64,000 bases of DNA from positions 248,001 through 312,000 of the forward strand of contig NZ_NKYF01000005.1 of NCBI RefSeq assembly GCF_002262885.1, read 5' to 3'. This DNA comes from Pseudonocardia sp. MH-G8. GTDB taxonomy: Bacteria > Actinomycetota > Actinomycetes > Mycobacteriales > Pseudonocardiaceae. The notes beneath the pieces were generated by a model. That model did not search any database and had not been told where the DNA came from. It saw only the letters and a list, made by a program, of their open reading frames with translations. The translations under genes were made by a program, and so were the position numbers. Positions 6,940-16,745 of this stretch are shown one piece after another (position 1 is the first letter of the stretch; the number at the start of each line of letters is the position of its first letter).

Positions 6940-9396
6940 TCAGCCGGGTTCGGAGGCCGGGCGGAACCAGCGGCCGGCCCCGAGGGGCTGGTCGCTCGCG
7001 CGGATGCCGCGCAGGTGCGGGGGCAGGACGGGCAGGTCGGCCAGCACGGCGGGGGTCAGCCGCGCTCCGGTGGCGGGACGGGCCACGAAGTAGCCCTGGA
7101 CCAGGTCGCAGCCCTGGCGGCGCAGCTCGTGCAGCTGCCCGGCGCGCTCGACGCCCTCGGCCACCGTGCGCAGGCCGAGGTGGCGGGCGAGGTCGAGCAT
7201 GCCGCGCAGGAACCAGCGCTGCTGCTCGTCGTGGTCGATGTGCGCCACGAAGGACCGGTCGATCTTGACGGTGTCCGCGGGCGTGCGGGCCAGGCGGGAC
7301 AGCGTGCTGTAGCCGGTGCCGAAGTCGTCGAGCGCGACCCGGACGCCGAGCGCGCGCAGCCGGCGCATCACGTCGACGGCGCTGCCGGGGCGGTTGTTGA
7401 CCGCCGTCTCGGTCATCTCCAGCGCGAGCTGGCCGGGGGACAGGCCGTGCCGGCGCAGCACGCCGGCGATGCGCTCGGGCAGCCCCTCGTCGCCGAATTC
7501 CGTGGGATCGACGTTGACCGCGATGCGCAGCCGCCGGTGCGCCAGCCCGGCGGTCCACGCGGCGAGCTGCGCGCACCCCTGCTCGAGCATGAGCGCCGTC
7601 AGCTGCCCGGACAGGCCGGCCTCCGCGCAGGCGGGCACGAAATCCGACGGCGGGACGGCGATCCCGTCGTGCGTCCAGCGCGCCAGCACCTCGAGTGCCG
7701 AGATCCGCCCGGAGACCGGGTCGACGACCGGCTGGTAGATCGCGTGCACCTCGTGGCGCTGCAGCGCGGCGGCGAACGCGGCCGGCAGGCCCGGCCGCCC
7801 CCGCCGCAGGGTGCCGCGGCGTGCGACCGGGTCCGCCGGGTCGGCACGGCGGCCGGCGGGGAGCTCGGGGGAGTGCGCCGCGACGTCGCCCTTGCCGGAG
7901 GCCTTCACCGCGTACATGGCGAGGTCGGCCCGGTGCAGGAGTGTGGCGGCGCGGGTGGCGGCGCGGGTGCCGGGGCTGGTGTCCTGGCCGGCCTCCACGC
8001 CTGCGACCCCGATGCTGGCCCCCACCTCCACGGACCGCCCGTCCACGTGGATGGGCGTGCCCAGCGCGGCGAGGAGCCTGCGGGCGACGACGGTGGCGTC
8101 GTCCCCCTGCTCCACGAGCACCGCGAACTCGTCGCCGCCGAGGCGGGCGAGGGTGTCGGATCCGCGCAACTCGCCGCGCAGGCGGGTGGCGACGCCGGTG
8201 AGCAGGGCGTCGCCCGCCGCGTGCCCCAGCGTGTCGTTCACGGATTTGAAGCCGTCGAGGTCGAGGAACGCGACCGACACCGACTGCCCGGAGCGCTCGG
8301 CCCGCTCCAGGGCGTGCTCGAGCCGGTCGAGGAACAGGGCGCGGTTGGCGAGCCCGGTGAGGGGGTCGTGGAAGGCGAGGTGGTGCAGCTGCACCTCGCG
8401 CTCCTGCACGGCGCGGGTGAGCTCCTGGTTGTCCCGCACCGTGACGTACTGCCGCGCGAGGACGAGCAGCACCAGCACGACGACCAGGGCGACCTCCACC
8501 GCGTCCGGCCCGGCGTCGGCCAGCGAGTCCAGCGCTGCGAGCACCACCGCCGCCGTGAGCGGCACGTAGGGCAGCAGCAGCGCGGCGCGGCCGGCCTCGC
8601 GGGGCAGGGGCGCGGCGGTGGTGAAGGGTGTGGAGTCGCGCTGCACGAGGGCACCGGCGATCGCGAGCAGGCAGAACGCGATCCGCCACCCCCACCCGGC
8701 AACCGTGCCGTTGGCGTAGGCGCCCGCCGCCACCTGGTAGGCGAACACCGTGTCGGACACGGTCATCGCGAGCACCGCGCCACCGAGCAGCCCCCAGCGC
8801 AGCGGAGTGTCCCGGGTCTGCGCGACGGTGAGCACGGCGGCGGTGAGCAGGACGGCGTCGGCGATCGGGTAGGCCAGCGCCGCCGCGGCGTCGGGCAGTG
8901 CGGTGCCGGAACGGGCGACGAGGGTGTCGAGCCCGCCGACCCACGCCGCGAGCCCGATCGCGGAGCCGATGACGAGCGCGTCCAGCAGCCTGCGGGGTGT
9001 GGCCATGCGCGCGCCCGGTGGGGCGAGCCGGGCCAGCCCGACGAGTGCGGCGACGGGGAAGGCGAGGAAACCGACCTCGGCCGCCAGGGCGGGAGACGCG
9101 GTCGTGCCCAGGTTCTCGTGGACGGTCCACACCGCCTGTCCCGCGGCCCACGACCAGCACGCGACGGTGAGCGCGGTCCACCCGCGCCGCGCCCGCGCAC
9201 GGCTGCGCCGGGCCGCGCGCAGGCAGCACAACCCGGCCACGGCCGCGAGCAGGAACAGTCCGAGGTCGGCGGCCAGCCGTCCTGCGTCGCCGTCGAGGGC
9301 GAGGCCGAGCCCGCCGAGGACGACGAGGGCGGCCGCCGCGCCCGCGGCAGCTGTGGCCCCGGGACGGCGGGTCGGCGCCGGAGGCGGTGCGGTCAT
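6940..9396 (-). CDS. Membrane GGDEF/EAL cyclic-di-GMP protein
   Basis: 818 residues. About eight or nine hydrophobic helices fill residues 20-315 with no recognised extracellular sensor. A GGDEF domain follows (DPLTGLANR near 344; intact GGDEF at 420-424), with an inhibitory RxxD site five residues before it. An EAL domain closes the protein: QPVVD, then EVL at 569-571 in place of EAL, NVD, DDFGTGYSTL, KIDRSFV, AEGVE and QGYFVARP. The synthase half looks active and product-inhibited. The phosphodiesterase half keeps the first Glu, the DD pair, the Lys and the EGVE Glu, so it may also be active. It stands alone between convergent and divergent neighbours. Which activity dominates cannot be read from sequence. 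Confidence 0.93.
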   Translation of the reverse strand: MTAPPPAPTRRPGATAAAGAAAALVVLGGLGLALDGDAGRLAADLGLFLLAAVAGLCCLRAARRSRARARRGWTALTVACWSWAAGQAVWTVHENLGTTASPALAAEVGFLAFPVAALVGLARLAPPGARMATPRRLLDALVIGSAIGLAAWVGGLDTLVARSGTALPDAAAALAYPIADAVLLTAAVLTVAQTRDTPLRWGLLGGAVLAMTVSDTVFAYQVAAGAYANGTVAGWGWRIAFCLLAIAGALVQRDSTPFTTAAPLPREAGRAALLLPYVPLTAAVVLAALDSLADAGPDAVEVALVVVLVLLVLARQYVTVRDNQELTRAVQEREVQLHHLAFHDPLTGLANRALFLDRLEHALERAERSGQSVSVAFLDLDGFKSVNDTLGHAAGDALLTGVATRLRGELRGSDTLARLGGDEFAVLVEQGDDATVVARRLLAALGTPIHVDGRSVEVGASIGVAGVEAGQDTSPGTRAATRAATLLHRADLAMYAVKASGKGDVAAHSPELPAGRRADPADPVARRGTLRRGRPGLPAAFAAALQRHEVHAIYQPVVDPVSGRISALEVLARWTHDGIAVPPSDFVPACAEAGLSGQLTALMLEQGCAQLAAWTAGLAHRRLRIAVNVDPTEFGDEGLPERIAGVLRRHGLSPGQLALEMTETAVNNRPGSAVDVMRRLRALGVRVALDDFGTGYSTLSRLARTPADTVKIDRSFVAHIDHDEQQRWFLRGMLDLARHLGLRTVAEGVERAGQLHELRRQGCDLVQGYFVARPATGARLTPAVLADLPVLPPHLRGIRASDQPLGAGRWFRPASEPG

Positions 9397-9506
9397 CGAA
9401 CTCCGTTCTCCCGGGTGCAGGCGACCAGTGAATCGGCCCCCGTATCGGCGCCGTCGCCCGGGTCCCCGGTTTCACCCGATCCGGTGCCGGGATCCAGCGG
9501 CCCGAG

Positions 9507-10784
9507 TCAGTCGCTCCGGGCCAGGAGCAACCCGATCGACTCGGTCGACAGCACGCGCTCGATCCCCAGCACGGTGGCGCCGGCCAGCCCGGCGTACTCG
9601 CCGAGGACGCTGTTGGTCAGGACGAGGTTGCGCGTGGCCAGCGGCAGGGCGCGCTGGTAGGCGACGCTGCGCACGCCCGCCAGCAGCTCGTCGCTGGCCG
9701 CGGACAGGCCGCCACCGATCGTCACCCGCGCCGGGTTGTAGAAGTGCACGAGCGTGGCGACGAGCTCCCCGATCAGCCCGGCCGCCTCGCGCACCGCCGC
9801 CACGGCGGCCGGGTCGCCGCGGGCCAGCAACGTGCGGACCTCGTCGATCGGAACCGGTGGGCCGGGCTCGCCGAGCCGTCGCGCGATCGCACCGGCGGAG
9901 GCGACCGCCTCGATGCAGCCCACGTTGCCGCAGACGCACGCGTCGTCGGGGGCGCCGCGTACCCGGACGTGCCCGATGTCCCCGGCGGCGCCGTCGGCAC
10001 CGTGGTGCAGCACCCCCTCGCGGCCGACCAGCCCGCCGCCGATCCCGGTGCCGACCTTGACGAAGAGCAGCGGTGTCTGGTCGGCGGGTAGCGCGCGCGC
10101 CTCCCCGAGCGCCCGGAGGTTGACGTCGTTCTCCAGCACGGCGGGGCAGCCGAAGGTCCGCGACAGCCGCGCGGCCACGGGATAGGCGTGCCAACCCGGC
10201 ATGATCGGCGGCCGCACCGGGACACCGCGGGTGCCGTCGACCGGCCCGGGCAGGCCGATCACGACCGCGCGCACCGGCACGCCGGCCGCCCGCCCCGTGG
10301 GAGCGCCCCCGCGCAGCAGCGGCAGGGCGCTCTCACGCAGTTGCGCGAGCTCGGTCTCCACCGCCCGGAGCACGGCGTCGGGGCCGTCCCGGACGTCCAC
10401 CGCCACGTGGGTGCGGGCGAGCACGCGCTGCGACAGGTCGACGACGGCGAGGTGCGCGCTGCTCGCCCCGACGTCGGCGAGCAGGACGTGCCCGCCGCGC
10501 GGGGAGAGCGCGAGCCGGTCCGCGGGGCGTCCGCGCCCGGCGGTCGGCCGCGTGCCGTCGACGTGCAGCAGGCCGCGGTCGAGCAGCTCGTCGACCGCGG
10601 TGCTCACGGTGGTACGCGCCAGGCCCGCCGCGGGGACGAGATCGGCCTTGCTCACGGCCGCGCCGGAGGCGACCAGGCGGGCCACCGTGCTGAGCGTGAC
10701 GGCGGCCTCGATGCGGCCGGACAGCGGAGGCGCGGACAGCCGCAGCGGCGGCAGCGGCTCCTGTGGGGACGGTGGCAGCATCAC
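9507..10784 (-). CDS. ROK-family transcriptional regulator
   Basis: 425 residues: an N-terminal winged helix-turn-helix (about residues 30-80, ending in the RGRPADRL wing) fused to a ROK sugar-kinase fold. The ATP-binding segment reads DVGASSAH instead of the DxGGT of true kinases. The ENDVN catalytic-aspartate segment, GTGIGGG and the zinc-binding CVCGNVGCIEA are kept. It is most likely a sugar-responsive repressor. It diverges from the ribose-type ABC operon across a 130-base gap and is the natural candidate regulator of that operon. Starts GTG 10784 and ATG 10781 are equally possible. Confidence 0.9.
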   Translation of the reverse strand: MMLPPSPQEPLPPLRLSAPPLSGRIEAAVTLSTVARLVASGAAVSKADLVPAAGLARTTVSTAVDELLDRGLLHVDGTRPTAGRGRPADRLALSPRGGHVLLADVGASSAHLAVVDLSQRVLARTHVAVDVRDGPDAVLRAVETELAQLRESALPLLRGGAPTGRAAGVPVRAVVIGLPGPVDGTRGVPVRPPIMPGWHAYPVAARLSRTFGCPAVLENDVNLRALGEARALPADQTPLLFVKVGTGIGGGLVGREGVLHHGADGAAGDIGHVRVRGAPDDACVCGNVGCIEAVASAGAIARRLGEPGPPVPIDEVRTLLARGDPAAVAAVREAAGLIGELVATLVHFYNPARVTIGGGLSAASDELLAGVRSVAYQRALPLATRNLVLTNSVLGEYAGLAGATVLGIERVLSTESIGLLLARSD

Positions 10785-10795
10785 GGTCCGATATC

Positions 10796-10859
10796 GACGG
10801 AAATCTGGCGGAAAGAGGCATTATTCCGTCCTTGTACGGCACTGGTCAATGCTTCTACC
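10796..10859 (+). promoter_or_regulatory. Candidate operator and promoter for the ABC sugar operon
   Basis: A GACGGAA/TTCCGTC inverted pair (10796-10802, 10824-10830) lies in an unusually AT-rich patch in the divergent gap between the ROK regulator and the ABC ATPase. It is followed by TTGTAC (10832-10837) and, 15-16 bases on, TTCTACC, a fair match to a sigma-70 type promoter directed at the transporter. The position suits repression by the adjacent ROK protein. No experimental support is visible. Confidence 0.4.
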
Positions 10860-10913
10860 GTTCGCGGCGCACGGGCCAGCGCCGATGCTCGCTCCGCTCG
10901 CGAGGTGGAACAC

Positions 10914-12419
10914 ATGACAGCAGAACCGCTGCTCACGATGCGCGGCATCGTGAAGCAGTTCCCCGGGGTCCGCGCCCTCGACGGCGTCGACCTCGACGTC
11001 GCCGCGGGCGAGGTGCACTGCCTGCTGGGGCAGAACGGGGCGGGCAAGTCCACGCTGATCAAGGTGCTGGCCGGGGCGCACCGGCCGGACGCCGGTGAGA
11101 TCGTCTGGTCGGGGAGCCCGGTGTCCTTCGGGGCGCCGCAGGCCGCGGACGCCGCCGGCATCGCGACGATCTACCAGGAGCTGGACCTGGTTCCCGGCCT
11201 GTCGGTGGCGGAGAACATCGTGCTGGGCCACGAGCCGTCGCGCATGGGCTTCAGCCGGCTGCGTGCGGGCGAGGACATCGCGCGGGCGCTGCTGCGGCGC
11301 CTCGGACACCCCGAGATCCCGCCGCGGCGCGAGCTGGGCCGGTTGTCGGCGGCGGGCCAGCAGGTCGTGAGCATGGCGCGCGCGCTGGCCCGCGACGCCC
11401 GGCTCATCGTCATGGACGAGCCGTCGGCCGTGCTGGACCCGGAGGAGGTCCAGAACCTGTTCCGGGTGATCCGGGAGCTCACCGCGGACGGCGTCGCGGT
11501 CGTCTACATCTCGCACCGCCTGGACGAGATCCGCGAGATCGGCGACCGGGCCACCGTGCTCAAGGACGGGCGGACCGTCGCCCGCAACCTGCCGGCCCGC
11601 GACACCCCGACCGCCGACGTCATCCGCCTGATGACCGGCCGCACGATCGAGTACGTCTTCCCCCGGCGCACCGAGGCGCCCTCGGACGAGGTGGTGCTGG
11701 AGGTCGAGGGCCTCGCGCGCACGGGGGAGTTCTCCGGCGTCTCCTTCACGGTGCGCGCGGGCGAGGTCCTCGGGCTCGCCGGTCTGGTGGGCTCCGGGCG
11801 CTCGGAGATCCTCGAGACGGTCTACGGGGCGCGCAAGGCGAGCGCCGGCACCGTCCGGGTCGCCGGCGCGACGCTGCGCCCGGGCTCGGTGCCCGCGGCC
11901 GTCCGCGCGGGGATGGGCCTGGCTCCCGAGGAGCGCAAGAGCCAGGGCCTGCTGCTGGGGGAGCCGGTGTTCCGCAACGTGACGCTGCCCGCGATGGGCC
12001 GCTTCGCCCGTGGCGGGTTCCTGGGTCCGCAGGCCGATCTCGCCGCCGCCGCGCAGGTCACCTCCCAGCTCGACGTGCGCCCGACCGACGCCACCCGCCC
12101 GGTGCGCACGCTCTCGGGAGGCAACCAGCAGAAGGTCGTGCTCGCCCGCTGGCTCCTGCAGGGCTGCTCGGTCCTGCTCCTGGACGAGCCGACCCGCGGC
12201 GTCGACGTGGGCGCGCGCAGCGAGATCTACGCGCTGGTCCGGCGGTTGGCCGCGGAGGGGTCGGCAATCGTGCTGGTGTCGAGCGAGGTGCCCGAGGTGC
12301 TGGGCCTGGCCGATCGGGTGTTGGTGGTACGGGAGGGCCTCGTGGTCCACGAGGCCCCCGCAGGTGAGCTGGACGAGGGTCGCGTGCTCGACCTGGTGAT
12401 GGAAGGGAGCAGGGCGTGA
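10914..12419 (+). CDS. Ribose-type sugar ABC transporter, ATP-binding protein
   Basis: 501 residues with two tandem ABC domains, as in RbsA/MglA. Domain 1: Walker A GQNGAGKST near residue 39, Q-loop YQELDLVPGLS, a slightly altered signature LSAAGQQ, and Walker B LIVMDEPSA. Domain 2 has a degenerate Walker A (GLVGSGRSE), a good LSGGNQQK signature and LLLDEPTRGVD. This asymmetry is typical of the family. Start chosen at ATG 10914; the upstream in-frame extension has no coding character. The permease overlaps by 4 bp. It powers import of a monosaccharide or polyol by the permease and lipoprotein encoded next. Confidence 0.92.
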   Translation: MTAEPLLTMRGIVKQFPGVRALDGVDLDVAAGEVHCLLGQNGAGKSTLIKVLAGAHRPDAGEIVWSGSPVSFGAPQAADAAGIATIYQELDLVPGLSVAENIVLGHEPSRMGFSRLRAGEDIARALLRRLGHPEIPPRRELGRLSAAGQQVVSMARALARDARLIVMDEPSAVLDPEEVQNLFRVIRELTADGVAVVYISHRLDEIREIGDRATVLKDGRTVARNLPARDTPTADVIRLMTGRTIEYVFPRRTEAPSDEVVLEVEGLARTGEFSGVSFTVRAGEVLGLAGLVGSGRSEILETVYGARKASAGTVRVAGATLRPGSVPAAVRAGMGLAPEERKSQGLLLGEPVFRNVTLPAMGRFARGGFLGPQADLAAAAQVTSQLDVRPTDATRPVRTLSGGNQQKVVLARWLLQGCSVLLLDEPTRGVDVGARSEIYALVRRLAAEGSAIVLVSSEVPEVLGLADRVLVVREGLVVHEAPAGELDEGRVLDLVMEGSRA

Positions 12420-13453
12420 CCGAACAGACCGTTCCCACTGCCGACGAGCGCGACCGGGTGGAACAGGCCGCCCGCGAGGCGGAGCCGCCCCGCTCCCCGG
12501 CCCGGCGGCTGCTCGACAGCGGTGCCGGGCGCAACCTGGGCCTGGTCGCCGTGCTGGTGCTGCTGGCGCTGGTCGGCGCGATCACCGCGGACACGTTCCT
12601 CACCGCGTCCAACCTGCTCACGGTCCTGACCCAGGCCTCGATCATCGGTGTGATCACCGTGGGCGCCACGTTCGTGATCATCGGCGGTGGCATCGACCTG
12701 TCGGTCGGCAAGGTGATGGCGCTGTCCTCGGTGTGGGCCACGACGGTGGCGACGCAGTCGTTCGGCCCGCTCGTGATGGTCTTCTGCGCGATCGCGGTCG
12801 GCGTGGGGGCCGGGATGGTCAACGGCCTGCTCATCGCCTACGGGCGGATCGTGCCGTTCATCGTCACGCTGGCCATGCTGATCTCGGCCCAGGGGCTCGC
12901 GGAGCAGATCTCGGGGCGGCGCAGCCAGATCGTCACCGACCCGGTGATCGCGGGCATCGCGACCACCCGCGTGCTGGGCATCCCGCTGCTGGTCTTCCTC
13001 TTCGCGGCGGTCGTGGCCGTCGGGTGGGTGGTGCTCAACCGCACGACGTTCGGCCGCCGCACGTTCGCCATCGGCGGCAACCCGGAGGCCGCCCGCCTGG
13101 CGGGTCTGGACGTCAAGCGGCACACGATCCTGCTCTACATGGTGTCGGGCCTGTGCTGCGGCATCGCCGCCATCATGATCGCCTCGCTGACCACCACCGG
13201 TTCGAGCACCCACGGCACGCTCTACGAGCTCGACGCGATCGCCGCGGTGATCATCGGCGGCACGCTGCTGTCCGGCGGTCGCGGCACGCTGATCGGCTCG
13301 ATCCTCGGGGTGCTGGTGTTCACCACCATCACGAACCTGTTCGTGCTCAACAACCTCGCCACCGAGGTCCAGAACATCGCGAAGGGCGCGATCATCGTCG
13401 TCGCCGTGCTGATCCAGGCCCGCGCCCAGCGCTCGTCGGTCTCATCCAACTAG
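12416..13453 (+). CDS. Ribose-type sugar ABC transporter, permease
   Basis: 345 residues, a BPD_transp_2 family permease with about nine hydrophobic helices after a 40-residue cytoplasmic N-terminus. The family segment GGGIDLSVGKVMALSS and the coupling region FAIGGNPEAARLAGLDV are clear, as is GGTLLSGGRGTL near the C-terminus. GTG start overlapping the ATPase stop. Only one permease gene is present, as in RbsC-type systems that work as homodimers. Confidence 0.92.
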   Translation: MTEQTVPTADERDRVEQAAREAEPPRSPARRLLDSGAGRNLGLVAVLVLLALVGAITADTFLTASNLLTVLTQASIIGVITVGATFVIIGGGIDLSVGKVMALSSVWATTVATQSFGPLVMVFCAIAVGVGAGMVNGLLIAYGRIVPFIVTLAMLISAQGLAEQISGRRSQIVTDPVIAGIATTRVLGIPLLVFLFAAVVAVGWVVLNRTTFGRRTFAIGGNPEAARLAGLDVKRHTILLYMVSGLCCGIAAIMIASLTTTGSSTHGTLYELDAIAAVIIGGTLLSGGRGTLIGSILGVLVFTTITNLFVLNNLATEVQNIAKGAIIVVAVLIQARAQRSSVSSN

Positions 13454-13466
13454 AGCCTTTCCACAC

Positions 13467-13471
13467 AGGAG
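13467..13471 (+). promoter_or_regulatory. Ribosome-binding site deciding the binding-protein start
   Basis: AGGAG here touches the ATG at 13472 with no spacer but stands six bases before the ATG at 13478. The second ATG is therefore the better start, giving an N-terminus [14 protein letters not shown]. Confidence 0.6.
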
Positions 13472-13477
13472 ATGAAG

Positions 13478-14545
13478 ATGTCCGATCCCACCCGGGGCCT
13501 GCACCGTCGCAGGTTCCTCACCGGCGCGCTCGGCGTCGGCGCCGGCGCGGCCCTGACCGCGTGCACCAGCAACGAGGCACCGGCCCCGGCCGGCGGCGCC
13601 CCGGTCGCCCCGGCACCCGCCGCGGGCAGCGCCGCCGAGCCCGGTCCGCCCGTCACCATCGGCTTCTCCGCCCCGGCCGCGGACCACGGCTGGATGGCCG
13701 CGATGGCCACCAACGCGCAGGCCCAAGCCGACCAGTACCCGGACGTGACGTTCGAGCCGGTCAACCCGACCAACGACATCGCGCAGCAGATCGCGGCCGT
13801 GGAGACGCTGATCAACCGCGGCGTCGACGCGCTGGTGATCCTGCCCAACGACGGCAGCCAGCTCACCCGGGTGGGACAGCAGGCGATGGACGCCGGCATC
13901 CACGTCATCAACCTGGACCGGGTCTTCGACTCGCCGCTGGCCTACCGGACCTGGATCGGTGGCGACAACTACGGCATGGGCGTCAGCGCCGGCCACTACA
14001 TCGGGCAGCGGCTGCGCGACGCGGGAGTCGCGCAGCCGATCATCGGCGAGATCGCGGGCATCGACAACCTGCCGCTCACCGCCGCCCGCAGCCAGGGCTT
14101 CGCCGACGCGCTCGCCACGTTCGGCTTCGCGGTCGGACCGCGCCAGGCCGCCGACTTCACCGCCCAGGGCGGGCAGGAGGTCGCCGCCAACCTGCTGCAG
14201 GCCTCTCCCCGCCTGGACGCCCTGTGGAACCACGACGACGACCAGGGCATCGGTGTGCTCGCCGCGATCAACCAGGCCGGCCGCTCCGAGTTCTTCATGG
14301 TCGGCGGGGCCGGCTCGGCCAACGCCATGCGCGAGATCCAGGCCGACACCGGCGTGCTCAAGGCGACCGTGACCTACAGCCCGTCGATGGCCTCCTCGGC
14401 CATTGCGCTCGCGCGGCTCGTGGCGCAGGGTCGGGGTATGAGCGATCTTGCCGAGCAGGAGGTGCCTGCGTCGATCACGCTGGCCTCGGCGACCATCACG
14501 CGGGAGAACGTGGAGACGTACATGCCCCTCGGTTTCGAGTCATGA
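13478..14545 (+). CDS. Sugar-binding lipoprotein of the ribose-type ABC transporter
   Basis: 355-residue periplasmic-binding-protein-like domain (type 1, Peripla_BP_4). The N-terminus carries a twin-arginine motif RRRFLTG, a short hydrophobic stretch and lipobox LTAC, so export by Tat followed by lipid anchoring is expected. An Ala/Pro-rich linker (about residues 35-55) precedes the binding domain, with [14 protein letters not shown] and [14 protein letters not shown] segments typical of ribose/inositol/rhamnose binders. Cognate of the ATPase and permease immediately upstream; the stop overlaps the next start (ATGA). The ligand cannot be assigned from sequence. Confidence 0.9.
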   Translation: MSDPTRGLHRRRFLTGALGVGAGAALTACTSNEAPAPAGGAPVAPAPAAGSAAEPGPPVTIGFSAPAADHGWMAAMATNAQAQADQYPDVTFEPVNPTNDIAQQIAAVETLINRGVDALVILPNDGSQLTRVGQQAMDAGIHVINLDRVFDSPLAYRTWIGGDNYGMGVSAGHYIGQRLRDAGVAQPIIGEIAGIDNLPLTAARSQGFADALATFGFAVGPRQAADFTAQGGQEVAANLLQASPRLDALWNHDDDQGIGVLAAINQAGRSEFFMVGGAGSANAMREIQADTGVLKATVTYSPSMASSAIALARLVAQGRGMSDLAEQEVPASITLASATITRENVETYMPLGFES

Positions 14546-15735
14546 CCCCAGGTTCGACACCCGGTCCGACGCTCGGCGTGGGGATGGTGGGCTACGCCTT
14601 CATGGGTGCCGCCCACTCCCAGGCGTGGCGCACGGCGGGGCGGTTCTTCGACCTGCCGCTGCAGCCCGACATGGCGGTGCTCTGCGGCCGCAACGCCGAC
14701 GCCACCGCCGCGGCCGCGCAGCGCATGGGCTGGCGGCACACCGAGACCGACTGGAAGGCGCTGCTGGGGCGCGACGACGTGCAGCTGGTCGACGTGTGCA
14801 CCCCGGGGGACACGCACGCCGAGATCGCCGTCGCCGCGCTGGAGGCCGGCAAGCACGTGCTGTGCGAGAAGCCGCTCGCCAACACCGTCGACGAGGCGAA
14901 GGCCATGGTCGCCGCGGCGGAGAAGGCGAAGGCCCAGGGCGTGCGCAGCATGGTGGCCTTCAACTACCGGCGGGTGCCCGCGGTGGCGCTCGCGCGGCAG
15001 CTCGTGGAGCAGGGCCGGATCGGCCAGATCCGGCACGTGCGCGCCACCTACCTGCAGGACTGGATCACCGATCCGGAGTTCCCGCTGGTGTGGCGCCTGC
15101 AGAAGGACAAGGCGGGCTCCGGGGCGCTGGGCGACATCGGCGCGCACATCGTCGACATGGCCCAGTTCGTCACCGGCGACCGCATCAGCGGCGTCTCGGC
15201 GCTCACCGAGACGTTCATCAAGGAGCGGCCGCTGCCGGAGGCGTCCTCGGGGCTGTCCGCCACGGGGTCGTCCGCGCGCGGCGAGGTCACCGTGGACGAC
15301 ACGGCGCTGTTCCTCGCCCGGTTCGGCGGCGGGGCGGTGGCCACGTTCGAGGCCACCCGGTTCGCCACCGGCCGCAAGAACGGGCTGCGGCTGGAGATCA
15401 ACGGCAGCGCCGGGTCGCTCGCGTTCGACTTCGAGTCGATGAACGAGCTGTCCTTCTACGACGGGACCGAGGACCCCGACACCGCCGGGTTCCGCCGGAT
15501 CTACGTCACCGAGCCGACCCACCCGTACATCGGCGCCTGGTGGCCGCCGGGCCATGGGCTCGGCTACGAGCACGCGTTCACCCACGAGGTCGTCGACCTG
15601 GTCCGCGACCTCGCCGCCGGCGCCGACCCCACCCCGTCGTTCGCCGACGGGCTGCAGGTCCAGCAGGTGCTCGACGCCGTGGTCCGCTCGGCCGAGGCCG
15701 GCAGCAACTGGCAGACGATCGCAGGAGAGGGCTGA
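14542..15735 (+). CDS. Gfo/Idh/MocA-family dehydrogenase
   Basis: 397 residues. N-terminal NAD(P)-binding Rossmann fold begins with [11 protein letters not shown]; the EKPLA motif carries the conserved lysine near residue 115; a C-terminal alpha/beta domain contains the [13 protein letters not shown] helix with the catalytic Asp/His pair. Members oxidise hydroxyls of sugars or inositols. Overlaps the binding-protein gene by 4 bp and the next gene by 1 bp, so it should act on the imported sugar. Pairing with a xylose-isomerase-fold protein resembles systems that work through 3-keto sugars or inositol; that is inference. Confidence 0.88.
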   Translation: MTPGSTPGPTLGVGMVGYAFMGAAHSQAWRTAGRFFDLPLQPDMAVLCGRNADATAAAAQRMGWRHTETDWKALLGRDDVQLVDVCTPGDTHAEIAVAALEAGKHVLCEKPLANTVDEAKAMVAAAEKAKAQGVRSMVAFNYRRVPAVALARQLVEQGRIGQIRHVRATYLQDWITDPEFPLVWRLQKDKAGSGALGDIGAHIVDMAQFVTGDRISGVSALTETFIKERPLPEASSGLSATGSSARGEVTVDDTALFLARFGGGAVATFEATRFATGRKNGLRLEINGSAGSLAFDFESMNELSFYDGTEDPDTAGFRRIYVTEPTHPYIGAWWPPGHGLGYEHAFTHEVVDLVRDLAAGADPTPSFADGLQVQQVLDAVVRSAEAGSNWQTIAGEG

Positions 15736-16745
15736 TGGCACGACCGATCACGCTGTTCACCGGGCAGTGGGCCGACCTCCCGTTCGAGGAGGTCGCCCGG
15801 CTCGCGGGGGAGTGGGGCTACGACGGGCTGGAGATCGCCTGCTGGGGTGACCACTTCGACGTGCGGGCCGCGGTCGAGGACGACTCGTACGTCCAGGGCC
15901 GCCGCGACATCCTGGAGAAGCACGGCCTGCAGGTCTACGCGATCTCCAACCACCTCAACGGTCAGGCCGTCTGCGACGACCCGATCGACGAGCGGCACCA
16001 CGCCATCGTGCACCCGCGCGTCTGGGGCGACGGTGACCCCGAGGGCGTGCGGCAGCGGGCGGCGGAGGAGATGAAGTACACGGCCCGCGCCGCCGCGAAG
16101 CTCGGCGTGGACACCGTCGTCGGGTTCACCGGGTCGAAGATCTGGAAGACCGTGGCGATGTTCCCGCCCACGCCGCAGTCCATGGTCGACGACGGCTACC
16201 GCGACTTCGCCGACCGCTGGAACCCGATCCTCGACGTGTTCGACGAGGTCGGCGTGCGCTTCGCCCACGAGGTGCACCCGAGCGAGATCGCCTACGACTA
16301 CTGGACCGCAGTGGCCGCGCTGGAGGCGGTCGGGCACCGCGAGGCGTTCGGCCTCAACTGGGACCCGAGCCACTTCGTGTGGCAGGACCTCGACCCGGTC
16401 GGGTTCCTGTGGGACTTCAAGGACCGGATCTACCACGTCGACTGCAAGGACGCGAAGCGCCAGGTCGGCAACGGGCGCAACGGCCGGATGGGCTCGCACC
16501 TGCCCTGGGCGGACCCGCGGCGCGGCTGGGACTTCGTCTCCACCGGGCACGGCGACGTGCCGTGGGAGGCGTGCTTCCGGATGCTCAACACCATCGGCTA
16601 CACCGGCCCCATCTCGATCGAGTGGGAGGACGCCGGGATGGACCGCCTGGTGGGCGCCCCGGACGCGCTCGAGTTCGTGAAGCGCACGGTCTTCGAGGCG
16701 CCGTCGGCGGCGTTCGACTCCGCCTTCAGCAGCGGCGGGGAATGA
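15735..16745 (+). CDS. Xylose-isomerase-like TIM-barrel sugar isomerase/epimerase
   Basis: 336 residues of the AP-endonuclease-2/IolE-like superfamily. Probable metal ligands are the Glu in FAHEVHPSE, the Asp/His in NWDPSHFVW, the His in HVDCKD and the last Glu in SIEWED. Longer than typical Hyi, with an insertion around [25 protein letters not shown] ribosome site four bases before the ATG, which shares one base with the preceding stop. Probably acts on the oxidised sugar made by the upstream dehydrogenase (isomerisation, epimerisation or elimination). I cannot assign the substrate. Confidence 0.85.
   Translation: MARPITLFTGQWADLPFEEVARLAGEWGYDGLEIACWGDHFDVRAAVEDDSYVQGRRDILEKHGLQVYAISNHLNGQAVCDDPIDERHHAIVHPRVWGDGDPEGVRQRAAEEMKYTARAAAKLGVDTVVGFTGSKIWKTVAMFPPTPQSMVDDGYRDFADRWNPILDVFDEVGVRFAHEVHPSEIAYDYWTAVAALEAVGHREAFGLNWDPSHFVWQDLDPVGFLWDFKDRIYHVDCKDAKRQVGNGRNGRMGSHLPWADPRRGWDFVSTGHGDVPWEACFRMLNTIGYTGPISIEWEDAGMDRLVGAPDALEFVKRTVFEAPSAAFDSAFSSGGE

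Noticed and set aside
5902..9660. Plus-strand frame of about 1,250 codons over the GGDEF/EAL region
   Set aside because: It runs antisense to a clear diguanylate cyclase and through intergenic repeats; composition is low complexity.
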